DNA from: Helicobacter sp. 11S02629-2
GTDB taxonomy: Bacteria > Campylobacterota > Campylobacteria > Campylobacterales > Helicobacteraceae
Length of the DNA: 64,000 nucleotides
Reading direction: 5' to 3'
NCBI RefSeq assembly: GCF_002272875.1
Contig: NZ_MLAN01000008.1
Location: forward strand, 1-64,000
Of this stretch, positions 39,967 to 48,633 are shown piece by piece. Numbering within the stretch: the first letter of the stretch is position 1; the number at the start of each line of letters is the position of its first letter. Under the pieces are notes generated by a model that worked only from the letters and a program-made list of their open reading frames with translations, had not been told where the DNA came from and searched no databases. The translations under genes were made by a program, and so were the position numbers.

Positions 39967-40564
39967 TGTCTTCTCCTTTCATAAGTTGGATGCTATTAAA
40001 AGCTTCAGTCTTTTTTTCTTCAGATTTTTTATCATCTTTTTTAGGCTCTTTTAAGTCTTTATTAGGAAGCATTAAAACATTTACATAGCGCCCTTCAACC
40101 TTAGGCTCTTTGTCCATATGAGAGATATCTTCCACTAAAGATATAACCTTTCTTATCACAGCAAAGCCAGCACTTGGATCACCCATCTCACGGCCTCTTA
40201 GGAAAACTTTAAACTTAACGTGCTTGCCGTCATTTAAAAACTCTATAGCGTGCTTAACTTTATAGTTGATGTCATTTTGTGCTATATGAGTTGAAAGCTT
40301 TATCTCTTTTACTTCGATTTGCTTTTGTTTCTTTCTAGCTTCTTTTTGCTTTTTTTCTGCTTGATATCTAAACTTTCCATAGTTCATGATCTTACATACT
40401 GGCGGCTTGGCAGTTAGAGATATACAGACTAGGTCAAGTCCTGCTTCTCTAGAAAGCTTTAAAGCCTCATAAGAGCTTATAATGCCTTTTGGTGTACCAT
40501 CTTCATCTATGCATCTGACTTGTTCAAATCTTATATCTTCGTTTATTAATGCCTCTTCTTTCAA
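39947..40564 (-). CDS. infC: Translation initiation factor IF-3
   Basis: Binds the 30S subunit and checks the start codon and initiator tRNA. The 205 residues contain the N-terminal domain ([15 protein letters not shown]), a Lys-rich linker ([21 protein letters not shown]) and the C-terminal domain with [14 protein letters not shown] Lys/Glu-rich tail follows. The start codon is TTG, overlapping the thrS stop as TTGA. Use of a weak start codon in infC fits its known self-control in other bacteria, where IF-3 rejects unusual starts. Confidence 0.95.
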   Translation of the reverse strand: MKEEALINEDIRFEQVRCIDEDGTPKGIISSYEALKLSREAGLDLVCISLTAKPPVCKIMNYGKFRYQAEKKQKEARKKQKQIEVKEIKLSTHIAQNDINYKVKHAIEFLNDGKHVKFKVFLRGREMGDPSAGFAVIRKVISLVEDISHMDKEPKVEGRYVNVLMLPNKDLKEPKKDDKKSEEKKTEAFNSIQLMKGEDNAKDEN

Positions 40565-42426
40565 AAGTTAACCTCGCTATTTAATTTAACTAGTTTTTCT
40601 AAAAAGTCTTTTTTCGCAATGGTATACTGCAAACTTTCTCCTTTTTCATTTTTATCCCTTCTGTCTCTAACAGATAGTAAATCTTGTGTCACTTCCTTCT
40701 CACCCAGTATAACAAGTAATGGCACTTTTTGCTTTTCTGCAGTCCTTATCTTTTTGTTTAAACTTTCATCTTTGGTAGTTACGTAAGCATAGATTCCAAG
40801 TTTTTTAAGCTGAGATTCTAAACTTTGCGCATAGTCAAGTTGCTCATGCCCTATAGGGATGATTTGTACTTGAGTAGGTGCTACAAAGAAAGGGAACTCA
40901 CCGCCAAAGTGCTCAGTTAAGATTCCGATAAATCTTTCAAAGCTTCCTAAAAGTGCTCTATGTATCATAACAGGTTGCTCTTCTTTATTATCAGCACTTA
41001 CATAAGTTAGATTAAACCGCTCTGGCAAGTTCATATCTATCTGTATAGTACCACACTGCCACTTTCTTTTTATGGAATCTGTTATCTTTATATCTATCTT
41101 TGGTCCATAAAAGGCACCACCACCCTCATCTATCTCATAAGGTATATTATTTGTTTCTAGTGCTACCCTTAAAGCCTCTGTTGCTTTTTCCCACACACTA
41201 TCTTCGCCGATTGCTTTTTCTGGTTTAGTAGCAAGCTGCATCTCATAGCTAAAACCAAAGGCTTCCATAATGTTTTTAGCAAACTCTAGTATGTTAGTAA
41301 CTTCACTTTCTATCTGATCTGGCATGCAAAATATATGCGCATCATCTTGAGTAAACTCTCTAACCCTTAAAAGCCCATGCAGCACGCCACTTTTTTCATG
41401 TCTATGCACTACGCCATATTCATAAAATCTTAGTGGTAACTCTTTGTAACTTCTAATACTTGATTGATAAACTTTTATATGTCCTACACAGTTCATAGGC
41501 TTAATTCCATACTCTACTTCATCAATCTCTGTAAAGTACATATTTTCGCCATAGTTTTGGTAGTGCCCACTTATCTTCCAAGCATCACTTTTTAAAATCT
41601 CAGGCCCCCTCACTGGCTCATAGCCATTTCTAAGTAAGGCGTTAGTTAGTAAGTCTTCAAGACGTTTGCGAAGTCTTGAGCCATTAGGCAGCCATATAGG
41701 AAGGCCAGCGCCTATATCATCATCAAAAGTAAAAAGCTTTAGTTCAACACCTAGCTTTCTATGGTCTCTTTTTTTAGCCTCTTCTAACATATGAAGATGC
41801 TCTTTTAAGCTTTCTTTATCGGCAAAGGCTATACCATAAATGCGAGTTAGCATCTCCTCTTTTTCATCGCCATTTAAATAAGCACCAGAAAGCTTTATAA
41901 GCTTGAAGGCTTGAAGTAGTTTTAGGTTAGGAAGATGAGGCCCACGGCATAGGTCTTCAAACTCTCCTTCAGCACTCTCTTGTACATAGATACTTAAATC
42001 ATCACCCTTAATATTTTTCATAACAACTTGTTTTAAAGAATCGCCCTTAAAACGCTCCTCTGCCTCTTTACGAGTTAGCTCTTTTTTGACTATAGAGCCA
42101 CCTTTTTTGGCTATGTCTTTCATCTTAGATTCTATCTTGCTTAAGTCTTCTTCGCTTATCTTTTCTTTAGTTTTAAAATCGTAGTAAAAGCCTTCATCTA
42201 CGTTTGGCCCTACGAAAAATTCAGCATCTGGATAAAGGCTTTTTATAGCTTGTGCCATTAAGTGAGCACAAGTATGTCTTATAATATTTAGAGAATGTAG
42301 TGAGTTATCAAAGTATAGAGTTTTATAGTCGTTTGCTTCTTCTGGGTTATAACTTTGTGTATCTATAATTTCATTATTTTTATTAATATAACCTATAACT
42401 TCTTTTTGCAATGAATTCTTCCTCAT
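40561..42426 (-). CDS. thrS: Threonyl-tRNA synthetase
   Basis: Class II synthetase that charges tRNA-Thr and edits Ser. The 621 residues have a short TGS-like start, an editing domain with [18 protein letters not shown] near residue 56, and the catalytic core with [28 protein letters not shown] and [14 protein letters not shown]. The anticodon domain lies from about residue 515. It is first in the infC operon. A tRNA-Val gene lies just upstream. Confidence 0.97.
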   Translation of the reverse strand: MRKNSLQKEVIGYINKNNEIIDTQSYNPEEANDYKTLYFDNSLHSLNIIRHTCAHLMAQAIKSLYPDAEFFVGPNVDEGFYYDFKTKEKISEEDLSKIESKMKDIAKKGGSIVKKELTRKEAEERFKGDSLKQVVMKNIKGDDLSIYVQESAEGEFEDLCRGPHLPNLKLLQAFKLIKLSGAYLNGDEKEEMLTRIYGIAFADKESLKEHLHMLEEAKKRDHRKLGVELKLFTFDDDIGAGLPIWLPNGSRLRKRLEDLLTNALLRNGYEPVRGPEILKSDAWKISGHYQNYGENMYFTEIDEVEYGIKPMNCVGHIKVYQSSIRSYKELPLRFYEYGVVHRHEKSGVLHGLLRVREFTQDDAHIFCMPDQIESEVTNILEFAKNIMEAFGFSYEMQLATKPEKAIGEDSVWEKATEALRVALETNNIPYEIDEGGGAFYGPKIDIKITDSIKRKWQCGTIQIDMNLPERFNLTYVSADNKEEQPVMIHRALLGSFERFIGILTEHFGGEFPFFVAPTQVQIIPIGHEQLDYAQSLESQLKKLGIYAYVTTKDESLNKKIRTAEKQKVPLLVILGEKEVTQDLLSVRDRRDKNEKGESLQYTIAKKDFLEKLVKLNSEVNF

Positions 42427-42434
42427 TAATTAAG

Positions 42435-42509
42435 TGGTGATCACGACTAGGATTGAACTAGCGACCCCTACCATGTCAAGGTAGTGCTCTACCACTGAGC
42501 TACGCGATC
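42435..42509 (-). tRNA. tRNA-Val (anticodon GAC)
   Basis: A 75-nt cloverleaf. The acceptor GATCGCG pairs with CGTGATC, the D arm is GCTCAGTGGTAGAGC, the anticodon stem CTACC/GGTAG has loop TTGACAT giving GAC, the T arm GCTAG-TTCAATC-CTAGT, and CCA is encoded. It ends nine bases before the thrS start. Confidence 0.93.
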
Positions 42510-42526
42510 GTTTAAGAAAAAGTCAC

Positions 42527-42532
42527 ATTATA
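42527..42532 (-). promoter_or_regulatory. -10 element of tRNA-Val
   Basis: TATAAT on the minus strand, 17 bases upstream of the tRNA 5' end. A clear -35 is not seen, as is common for the vegetative sigma factor of Helicobacter. The transcript may continue into thrS. Confidence 0.6.
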
Positions 42533-42587
42533 ACCAAAATATATACTAGCAAATAGTATTTTGACTAAGTATTTTAGTTAAGTATGC

Positions 42588-43439
42588 TTAGTCAAAATCT
42601 TCATCATCAAAATCTTTTTTAGCCAAATCTTTTGTATTAGATACTTTTTTCTTAAAGGCTTTTTTCTTGCCAAATCCTTGCTCATCGCCCAAAAACTCAT
42701 GCAAATCTTTGTATTCTTCTTTGGTTAAAAAGCGAGTTTTTCCAACTGGCAGGGCATTTAAGCTTATAAAGCCATAACTTACGCGTTTTAAGTCTAACAC
42801 ATTAGCCTTAAAGTAGGCAAAAAAGCGTCTTAACTCTCTATTTTTGCCTTCACTTAGACTTATTTTTAGCCTTGAAAAATTTTCACTACTTTTAGTTATC
42901 TCATAGCTTTCAAACTTAAAGTGCATAGAAGTTATAAGGCTTTTTTCATGCCCACCAGCACGTGCATCTTCTATCTCTAATCCTTCACTTACTGCGATAT
43001 TTAGCCCTTCAATCATCTCTTTAGTTATCTTAGAATCTATTTTTATGATGTACTTTCTAGTAAGGCTAGATTCCATTAATTGACTTGCTACACGTTTAGA
43101 GTCACTAAGTAGCAATAAGCCCTCACTTGCATAGTCCAATCTCCCAACAGGCGTAAAGAACTTATATCTTGAACTAAGTGAGTGAAAGATAGTCTTGCGT
43201 CCTTGTGGGTCGCTTTTACTTACTATCTCACCCTTTGGCTTATGATAGATGATAACTGTGTAGTTTGTGATATCAAATATGGGCTTATTATTAATAGTTA
43301 GCTTAAACTTAGTAGTTGGCAAAGGTGTAGTTGGGGTAACTACTTTGCCATTTATCTTAACCTTACCCTCACTTAAAAGGAGGTCAGCTACTTTTCTAGA
43401 GTAGTTGGAGTTATTGGATATATACTTATTTAGTCGCAT
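42588..43439 (-). CDS. rluB: RluB/RsuA-type rRNA pseudouridine synthase
   Basis: Converts a uridine of rRNA to pseudouridine. The 283 residues begin with an S4 RNA-binding domain (MRLNKYISNNSNYSRKVADL). They continue with the RsuA/RluB catalytic domain, where GRLDYASEGLLLLSD contains the catalytic Asp, and GKNRELRRFFAYF. The last 45 residues are rich in Lys, Asp and Phe. Whether the target is 23S (RluB) or 16S (RsuA) rRNA is not certain. Confidence 0.88.
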   Translation of the reverse strand: MRLNKYISNNSNYSRKVADLLLSEGKVKINGKVVTPTTPLPTTKFKLTINNKPIFDITNYTVIIYHKPKGEIVSKSDPQGRKTIFHSLSSRYKFFTPVGRLDYASEGLLLLSDSKRVASQLMESSLTRKYIIKIDSKITKEMIEGLNIAVSEGLEIEDARAGGHEKSLITSMHFKFESYEITKSSENFSRLKISLSEGKNRELRRFFAYFKANVLDLKRVSYGFISLNALPVGKTRFLTKEEYKDLHEFLGDEQGFGKKKAFKKKVSNTKDLAKKDFDDEDFD

Positions 43440-43467
43440 AAATTGGCAAGCTTTTTATGATGATTTC

Positions 43468-45075
43468 TTAGTATCTTTTTGATCTGCTTCCACCTTTAAA
43501 GTCTCCACCTTTTGAGAACTCTTTCCTGCCACTGCTTCCGCCTTTACCAAAGTCTCTAGAGCTACTTCTATCACTTCTCTCTCCGCCACTTCTCTCGCTT
43601 CTTTCGCCGCCTCTATCACTTCTTCTATCTCTAGAGCCACCGCCTCCGCCGCCAAAGCGTCTACCGCCTCCGCTTCTGCCTCTATCGCCGCCACCTGATT
43701 TAAAATCATTTCTCTTTTTAAGATCTTTTACAAAACTAGCTTCAAAGTCTTTTTTACTCATACCTATCTTAGCACTAGAGCCAAAAGTTAGACTTATAAG
43801 TCTAAGTATAAGTTGGGCGTTATCTATCTTATCTTTTATGCTTTCATAGCAAAGGATGGCATCATCAGTCACTTTAGCGGATAAGATCTTATTGATTAAC
43901 TCATCATTACTAACAGCTGGAATCTCATAAAGTTCTAAAGTCGAACTAATCTCAGCTTGGATTCTTTTAAGCTCTTTATACTCTAAAGGTGTAGCAAGAG
44001 TTATGGCTACTCCTTTTTTACCCGCCCTTCCAGTACGTCCGATTCTATGTACATAAGATTCTATATTAAGTGGCATGTGATAGTTAAAAACATGGCTTAT
44101 ATCGCTTATATCTAGTCCTCTAGCTGCCACGTCTGTAGCTACTAAGATATCACTTTCATCTCTTTTAAAAGATTCTATAGCTGAGCGTCTTGCACGCTGA
44201 TCCATATCTCCATGGAGTGCTACAGATCTATAGCCTTTATTTTGCAGATAGCCATTAACCTCATCTGCTTCTCTTTTGGTTCTTATAAACACTAGGCTTT
44301 TACCAGGGGCTTCTGTGTCTATAAGTCTAGTTAGGGCATCATTTCTTTCATTATCATTAATAATATAGTAGCGTTGTGATATGTCAGTATTAGTAACATT
44401 AGTTGAAGTTATCTTAATTAAAACTGGCTCACATAGAATCTTGTCTGCAAGCTGTTTTATCCTTGAAGGCATAGTCGCACTAAAAAGTAAGGTTTGGATG
44501 CTATTTGGTATGTAGCTAAAGATCTCTTCTATATCATCTATAAAGCCCATATCTAGCATCTCGTCACTTTCATCAAGGACGATTATTTTAGGGTTAAAGT
44601 TTTTTATATGACCATGTTTTAAGTGATCTAGCAGCCTGCCCGGAGTTGCTATCATAACTTGTGGATTTTTTTCTATAAGCTCAACTTGTCTTCTTATACT
44701 TTGACCACCATAGACACAAACTGTCTTAGTTCTTAAAAACTTACCTAGCTTAAAGACTTCATCACTTATCTGCATAGCAAGCTCTCTAGTTGGAGTGATG
44801 ACTAGTGCTTCTATACCACAGTTACCTTCTAGCATATTTAATATAGGAAGGGCAAAAGCTGCAGTTTTGCCAGTACCAGTTTGTGCTTGGGCTATAACAT
44901 CTTTTCCTTCTAAAATCGGAGGGATAGCTTTTTCTTGGACGGGGGAAGGTGTAGTAAAACCTGCTTCTTTTACACCTTTTATAACTTGCTCTTTTAATCC
45001 TAATGCTTTAAATGCATCTAGGTTGCTCTCACTTGAGCTTATCGTACTACTATCTAGTAGATCTTGATTTGACAT
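43468..45075 (-). CDS. DEAD-box type RNA helicase with RGG-rich tail (DESD variant)
   Basis: ATP-dependent RNA helicase of the DeaD/RhlE group, 535 residues, expected to unwind structured RNA in ribosome assembly or decay. The motifs in order are a Q motif (FTTPSPVQEKAIP), AQTGTGKTAAFALPIL, PTRELA, LLFSATMP and HRIGRTGRAGKKG. Motif II reads VLDESDEMLD, so the box is DESD instead of DEAD. The last 75 residues are almost only Gly, Arg, Ser and Asp (RRFGGGGGGSRDRRSDRGG), a flexible RNA-binding tail. The start follows a TATATA-rich leader without an obvious strong ribosome binding site. Confidence 0.92.
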   Translation of the reverse strand: MSNQDLLDSSTISSSESNLDAFKALGLKEQVIKGVKEAGFTTPSPVQEKAIPPILEGKDVIAQAQTGTGKTAAFALPILNMLEGNCGIEALVITPTRELAMQISDEVFKLGKFLRTKTVCVYGGQSIRRQVELIEKNPQVMIATPGRLLDHLKHGHIKNFNPKIIVLDESDEMLDMGFIDDIEEIFSYIPNSIQTLLFSATMPSRIKQLADKILCEPVLIKITSTNVTNTDISQRYYIINDNERNDALTRLIDTEAPGKSLVFIRTKREADEVNGYLQNKGYRSVALHGDMDQRARRSAIESFKRDESDILVATDVAARGLDISDISHVFNYHMPLNIESYVHRIGRTGRAGKKGVAITLATPLEYKELKRIQAEISSTLELYEIPAVSNDELINKILSAKVTDDAILCYESIKDKIDNAQLILRLISLTFGSSAKIGMSKKDFEASFVKDLKKRNDFKSGGGDRGRSGGGRRFGGGGGGSRDRRSDRGGERSERSGGERSDRSSSRDFGKGGSSGRKEFSKGGDFKGGSRSKRY

Positions 45076-45177
45076 ATATACTCTCTTGTAATTTCTGGAT
45101 TTGCATAAGATTATAACCTAGATTGACCCAAATCCTATAAACTTTATGTGCTTATAGATAAAAAATGCACTTTTCTA

Positions 45178-45206
45178 TTGACATGAGTGAATTTTTTTTA
45201 TACAAT
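45178..45206 (+). promoter_or_regulatory. Promoter of tRNA-Asn
   Basis: TTGACA (45178-45183) and TACAAT (45201-45206) are separated by 17 bases, and the tRNA begins 28 bases after the -10. This is a near-ideal vegetative promoter. Confidence 0.75.
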
Positions 45207-45234
45207 CCCTTCTTTCAATCAATAAAAACCTCAT

Positions 45235-45309
45235 TCTGGATTAGCTCAGCGGTAGAGTAGGTGGCTGTTAACCACTTGGTCGTAGGTTCGAATCCTACAT
45301 CCAGAGCCA
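45235..45309 (+). tRNA. tRNA-Asn (anticodon GTT), prophage attachment site
   Basis: A 75-nt cloverleaf. The acceptor TCTGGAT pairs with ATCCAGA, the D arm is GCTCAGCGGTAGAGT, the loop CTGTTAA gives GTT, the T arm is GTAGG-TTCGAAT-CCTAC, and CCA is encoded. A tyrosine integrase gene follows 242 bases downstream on the same strand. The 3' part of this tRNA is therefore the likely attL core, kept intact by the inserted phage. The matching attR copy was not found in the window. Confidence 0.93.
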
Positions 45310-45551
45310 GTATAAAATCCCTTTAAAACTTAATCTTAGCTTAAAACATCACGCACGATAATTTTTCATCCTATTTACATCATTTTGCATAACTTTAGCC
45401 CCTATTTTAGGGAGTTTGGAAGCTATGAGATTAGCTACATAAATACACTCTAAAATCATTTACGACCATTTTTGAACTATAATAGACCACGCACAATAAT
45501 TTTTCAGCGGGGACAGAATGGGGACGAAATGGGGAAAGGGTGGGATAAAAG
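45310..45551. promoter_or_regulatory. Left phage end with two ACGCAC-type repeats
   Basis: Two near-identical direct repeats lie here. TCACGCACGATAATTTTTCA runs 45349-45368. The second, 45487-45506, starts CCACGCACAATAAT and ends TTTTCA, 138 bases on. The core ACGCACAAT also occurs twice in reverse orientation at 53520-53540. Such repeats beside an integrase are typical of arm-type integrase binding sites or of excisionase sites; this is inference. Confidence 0.6.
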
Positions 45552-46661
45552 ATGAAAGACAAAGATAAAGACAAAACAAAGCCAGTAGCAAGCAAAACAA
45601 GCCTTAAATACGAAGGCGTAAGAAGCAAAAACACAAAAGATGGCGATATATCTTATTATGTACGTTATGTAGATAAAAGTGGTAAAAGGGTAGAGGTTAA
45701 AGTTGGCACTAAGGCTAGTGGTTGGAATGAAAAGAAAGCCAGTCTAAAACGCCTAGAGCTTATGCACTTTACCCCGTATATAGAAGCCAATGAACTCACT
45801 ATATCTGATATCATCCCTCGCTATCTTGAAGTAACGTCACTGCACGTAAACGCTAGATGCCTAAGCGAGTATAGTGGTGAGGCGTTAAATCACATAAATC
45901 CGTTTTTTGGTAGCCTGAAGATAGATGACATAACAGAAAGCAAGATTAATGACTATCTATTAACTCTAAAAGACAAAAAAAGCCCAGTAACTATAAACAA
46001 AACCCTAAACCGCCTAAAAGCCATTATAGACTTTGGTATAAAAGAGTACGCCCTACCATTTAGTAACCCTCTAAAAGACATCAAAAAGCTAAAGGTTGAT
46101 AATGCAAGAGAACGCTTTTTAAAATCTGATGAGGTAGAGCTACTACTAAAAGTAGCCAGAGCCCACGCTAACGCCGAAATCTACTTATTTGTAGCCCTTA
46201 GCCTTAGTATGGGTGGACGTTTTGAAACTGTGCGTAACATAAAGCTTGAAGATATAGATTTAGAAGCTGAGGTTATAAAACTAGTAGACTTTAAAAATAA
46301 AAGCAAATATAACGGCTTTTTAACGCCTACTGCTAAGCAGGCACTTAAGGCTTTTACATTGCAGGACAAAAGTGATAAAAGTTCTAACATTCTTTTTAAA
46401 ACCCCAGCTAGAACGCTAAAAAGGCACTTGCAAGATATATTAAATGCCCTTTTTAACAAAGATCTAGACAAAAATGACAGAAAGCATCGCGTAGTCATCC
46501 ACTCTCTTCGCCATACCTTTGCTAGCCATCTAGCTATTAAAGGCACACCTATACAAATCATCCAAAAACTACTAAACCACAAAGACATAAAGATGACTAT
46601 GAGATACGCCCACTTGCTTCCTACTAGCGGTAAAGAGTGGGTTAGTAGCCTTTGGGACTAG
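45552..46661 (+). CDS. int: Tyrosine-recombinase integrase
   Basis: Site-specific recombinase of 369 residues that inserts and excises the phage. An AP2-like arm-binding segment is seen at the N-terminus (DISYYVRYVDKSGKRVEVKVG) and a core-binding domain around 80-170 (ISDIIPRYLEVTSL). The catalytic domain has Arg in LSMGGRFETVRNIKLEDI, the HxxR pair in HSLRHTFASHLA, and His plus Tyr in LLNHKDIKMTMRYAH. The position next to the tRNA-Asn 3' end matches its role. Confidence 0.95.
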   Translation: MKDKDKDKTKPVASKTSLKYEGVRSKNTKDGDISYYVRYVDKSGKRVEVKVGTKASGWNEKKASLKRLELMHFTPYIEANELTISDIIPRYLEVTSLHVNARCLSEYSGEALNHINPFFGSLKIDDITESKINDYLLTLKDKKSPVTINKTLNRLKAIIDFGIKEYALPFSNPLKDIKKLKVDNARERFLKSDEVELLLKVARAHANAEIYLFVALSLSMGGRFETVRNIKLEDIDLEAEVIKLVDFKNKSKYNGFLTPTAKQALKAFTLQDKSDKSSNILFKTPARTLKRHLQDILNALFNKDLDKNDRKHRVVIHSLRHTFASHLAIKGTPIQIIQKLLNHKDIKMTMRYAHLLPTSGKEWVSSLWD

Positions 46662-46778
46662 TTAAGAGCGTTTATCTTCTAGTGCCTTTATACGCTTATT
46701 AAGCCTGCCCACATAGACTAGCAACCCTATAACGATGATAGTTTCTACTATATTTAAGATGTGCCCCAGTACTTCCAT
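46662..46778 (-). CDS. 38-residue membrane peptide
   Basis: Short leftward gene directly abutting the integrase stop. AGGAG is six to seven bases upstream of the ATG. The product has one membrane segment (ILNIVETIIVIGLLVYV) and a basic/acidic tail (GRLNKRIKALEDKRS). No family was recognised. It could share a transcript with the 26-residue peptide gene upstream. Size and layout resemble small phage membrane proteins (superinfection, holin-like or toxin), but none is proven. Confidence 0.6.
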   Translation of the reverse strand: MEVLGHILNIVETIIVIGLLVYVGRLNKRIKALEDKRS

Positions 46779-46811
46779 TTTTAAACTCCTTATGTTATGC
46801 TTGCTACTTAT

Positions 46812-46940
46812 AAAACAAGATGGTAGGGTGGTATTTACCACCCCTTAAGGCTTAGGTTATAAGCTTTAAGATTAAAACTATCTCGTGGATAATTTTTAAA
46901 ATTAATAGTAGGATTATTAATTTTTTAGCCATCTTGTTTT
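46812..46940. repeat. 13-bp inverted repeat framing a tiny hydrophobic-peptide gene
   Basis: TAAAACAAGATGG (46811-46823) and its perfect reverse complement CCATCTTGTTTTA (46929-46941) enclose 105 bases. The right copy contains the start codon of the 26-residue peptide gene. The left copy would lie in the 3' untranslated region of the same mRNA, after the hairpin GGGTGGT/ACCACCC at 46826-46843. Confidence 0.8.
46852..46932 (-). CDS. 26-residue hydrophobic peptide, type I toxin candidate
   Basis: The product is MAKK, then twenty residues almost only Leu, Ile and Val with Lys, His and Glu (LIILLLILKIIHEIVLILKL), then IT. It should insert in the membrane. AGGAG lies eight bases before the ATG, and a promoter TTGACT-17 bases-TATAAT is upstream. 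The mRNA start region UAAAACAAGAUGG can pair over 13 bases with its own 3' flank, which would hide the start codon. Size, hydrophobicity and this 5'-3' pairing resemble type I toxins such as Hok or Helicobacter AapA. No antisense RNA promoter was identified with confidence. The peptide gene is well supported; the toxin role is inferred. Confidence 0.6.
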   Translation of the reverse strand: MAKKLIILLLILKIIHEIVLILKLIT

Positions 46941-46991
46941 ACTCCTTTAATTTAAGATCTTTCTACATCTAGTTGATATAAAAACAATATA

Positions 46992-47020
46992 ATTATACAT
47001 TAAAATGATTATGAAGTCAA
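46992..47020 (-). promoter_or_regulatory. Leftward promoter of the peptide gene
   Basis: On the minus strand TTGACT (47015-47020) and TATAAT (46992-46997) are exactly 17 bases apart. Transcription would start near 46985, giving a 5' leader of about 50 bases before the 26-residue peptide gene. TATAAT at 47051-47056 on the + strand could serve the divergent Cro-like gene. Confidence 0.75.
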
Positions 47021-47088
47021 GGCTTTTTTATCATATGTATATAAAAAAACTATAATAATACGTGTATAAAATATAAAAAGGTTAAAAG

Positions 47089-47301
47089 ATGGATAAAGAC
47101 GCACTAACTACTAGATTGATAGAGCTAGGTATAAGTAAAAAAGACTTCTCAGATTTAGCTAACATCTCTTATAACACAGTTAATAACTGGAATAATGATA
47201 CTAAGCCAGTCCCTGCTTGGGTTGAACCCTTTTTATACTACTATGAGAGGGCTAAAAGGTTTGATGAGGTTATGGGTATGCTTAAAAAGTATGGGGGATA
47301 A
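47089..47301 (+). CDS. Small HTH (Cro-like) DNA-binding protein
   Basis: The 70-residue protein has a helix-turn-helix in ELGISKKDFSDLANISYNTVNNWN, typical of Cro/CI-like phage regulators. It is divergent from the 26- and 38-residue peptide genes and shares their control region (46945-47088), so it may regulate them. The start follows AAGG seven bases upstream. A TATAAT lies at 47051-47056. Confidence 0.7.
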   Translation: MDKDALTTRLIELGISKKDFSDLANISYNTVNNWNNDTKPVPAWVEPFLYYYERAKRFDEVMGMLKKYGG

Positions 47302-47423
47302 AGATATAAAAGATATTAAAAAACCATTAAAGCATCCTTCTCAAACCTGCTTAAGCCTCTTTTAGACTTTTACAACTACATATAGATTAAAAGCACCACT
47401 AAAATGGAGATCTTAACTAGATT

Positions 47424-48377
47424 CTAAGCTACCTTAGCCCACGCGGGTATATCAGTGCAGATCCTTAGATCTTTTAGCTTTTTTAGTTGATTATCTAGTG
47501 CACTTGTATCTACCCCAAAGGGCGTGCAAGCTTCTAGCTCTATAGCTAGGTTTTCAAGTAAGTTTATGCACTCTTGCAATCTTCCACTTTCTACAAACTT
47601 ATCCCACTTCATTCCTACTTTAAAAGTAAGCTCTAGCCTTTTCCAGTCTTTAAGCTCTTCTTTTATGGGTTCAGCGTGAAAGTTAGTCTGTTTTTGATAC
47701 TTATCATATAAAAGCACTCGCTGCAGTCCACTTATAGGTCTTGGCTTGTTTAGGTATATGCTTTGATGATAGTAGTTAAAGTCACGATTACGTTTCGCTA
47801 GATGCTCTAGTACTTTTTTAGTTTTAGTTCTTATCTCAGGGCTTGATACTTCGCTTTTCAAACTAAAGTCTAAGGCTAGATCTATACTGTCAGTTACTAT
47901 TTTATCTCTAAGTTTACGCAAGAGCTTTAAAGTTTTTGCGTTTATGTTTTTACTAGGTTGATGAAGACCTGGAAAGATTACCATCACGTAGGTATTTAGT
48001 CGTTTATGGTTTTTGCGTGCTAGGGCATAAGTCTTTGTTGTGTTTTCTAAAACTATCATGGTGTTAGATAGAAAGCGATTATTTTGCTCTATCTTTAAGA
48101 TGCTAGCTTGAAAGGGGTGCTTTTTACATGGCTTAGCTGGGATTAGGTGTCTGCATTTATGATTTATAAAATGATTAGCCTGTTTAGTTGTATCATTTAC
48201 TGTTTTTAACATGTTGAAAAGATTTTTTTCTTCTAAAACTTCAAGCCTTAAAGCCTTATCTTTTGGCAAACGCTCTAATGCCATTTTTTTTAGCATCTTG
48301 CACAACTTATACTTTGAGGTTACAAAGACTTGTGTATCTAAACCTAAAGAGTAGTTATTATTGCTTGCTTCTAACAT
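47424..48377 (-). CDS. Possible phage replication initiator (uncertain)
   Basis: A 317-residue protein at the end of the leftward early gene run. I do not recognise it firmly. It has a basic middle and segments such as SGLQRVLLYDKYQKQ and WKRLELTFKVGMKWDKF that recall rolling-circle initiators of filamentous phages and plasmids (the YDK and RLE-type motifs). A clear HUH metal motif or catalytic Tyr was not found. The next gene upstream encodes an AlpA/excisionase-like protein. P2 phages replicate by a rolling-circle initiator, and no other candidate is in the window, so the role is plausible but unproven. Confidence 0.4.
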   Translation of the reverse strand: MLEASNNNYSLGLDTQVFVTSKYKLCKMLKKMALERLPKDKALRLEVLEEKNLFNMLKTVNDTTKQANHFINHKCRHLIPAKPCKKHPFQASILKIEQNNRFLSNTMIVLENTTKTYALARKNHKRLNTYVMVIFPGLHQPSKNINAKTLKLLRKLRDKIVTDSIDLALDFSLKSEVSSPEIRTKTKKVLEHLAKRNRDFNYYHQSIYLNKPRPISGLQRVLLYDKYQKQTNFHAEPIKEELKDWKRLELTFKVGMKWDKFVESGRLQECINLLENLAIELEACTPFGVDTSALDNQLKKLKDLRICTDIPAWAKVA

Positions 48378-48379
48378 TT

Positions 48380-48622
48380 TTAAAACTTTTTACTTTTTAC
48401 CATAAATTCTGCTATATCACTTGCCATAAAGACCCTCTTCCCCTTAAGCTGGGCGTACTTGGGTATGTCTTTATCACCCTGACATCTTTTGTTTTTCAAA
48501 GTGTCAAGCTCTAGGTTTAAAAGACTTGCTACAACCTCATCTTTTACCACCACGTCGTGTTTTGCGATGATGGCTTGTGTGGCGGCTATTATTAGTTGTT
48601 GCTCAAAACTTAGATTGCTCAT
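48380..48622 (-). CDS. AlpA/excisionase-like small HTH protein
   Basis: The 80-residue protein has a winged-helix pattern of the AlpA/MerR-like DNA-binding group: VKDEVVASLLNLELDTLKNKR followed by KGKRVFMASDIAEFMV. The end resembles the strand-turn-helix of excisionases and helper regulators. It lies two bases before the candidate initiator gene in the same leftward run, so it may control replication or excision. Confidence 0.55.
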   Translation of the reverse strand: MSNLSFEQQLIIAATQAIIAKHDVVVKDEVVASLLNLELDTLKNKRCQGDKDIPKYAQLKGKRVFMASDIAEFMVKSKKF

Positions 48623-48633
48623 TCTCTTTCCTT

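Noticed and set aside
43455-43709. Leftward 84-aa Ala/Glu/Val-rich frame
   Set aside because: It is an alternative frame of the Gly/Arg-rich helicase tail; the low-complexity DNA opens this frame by chance.
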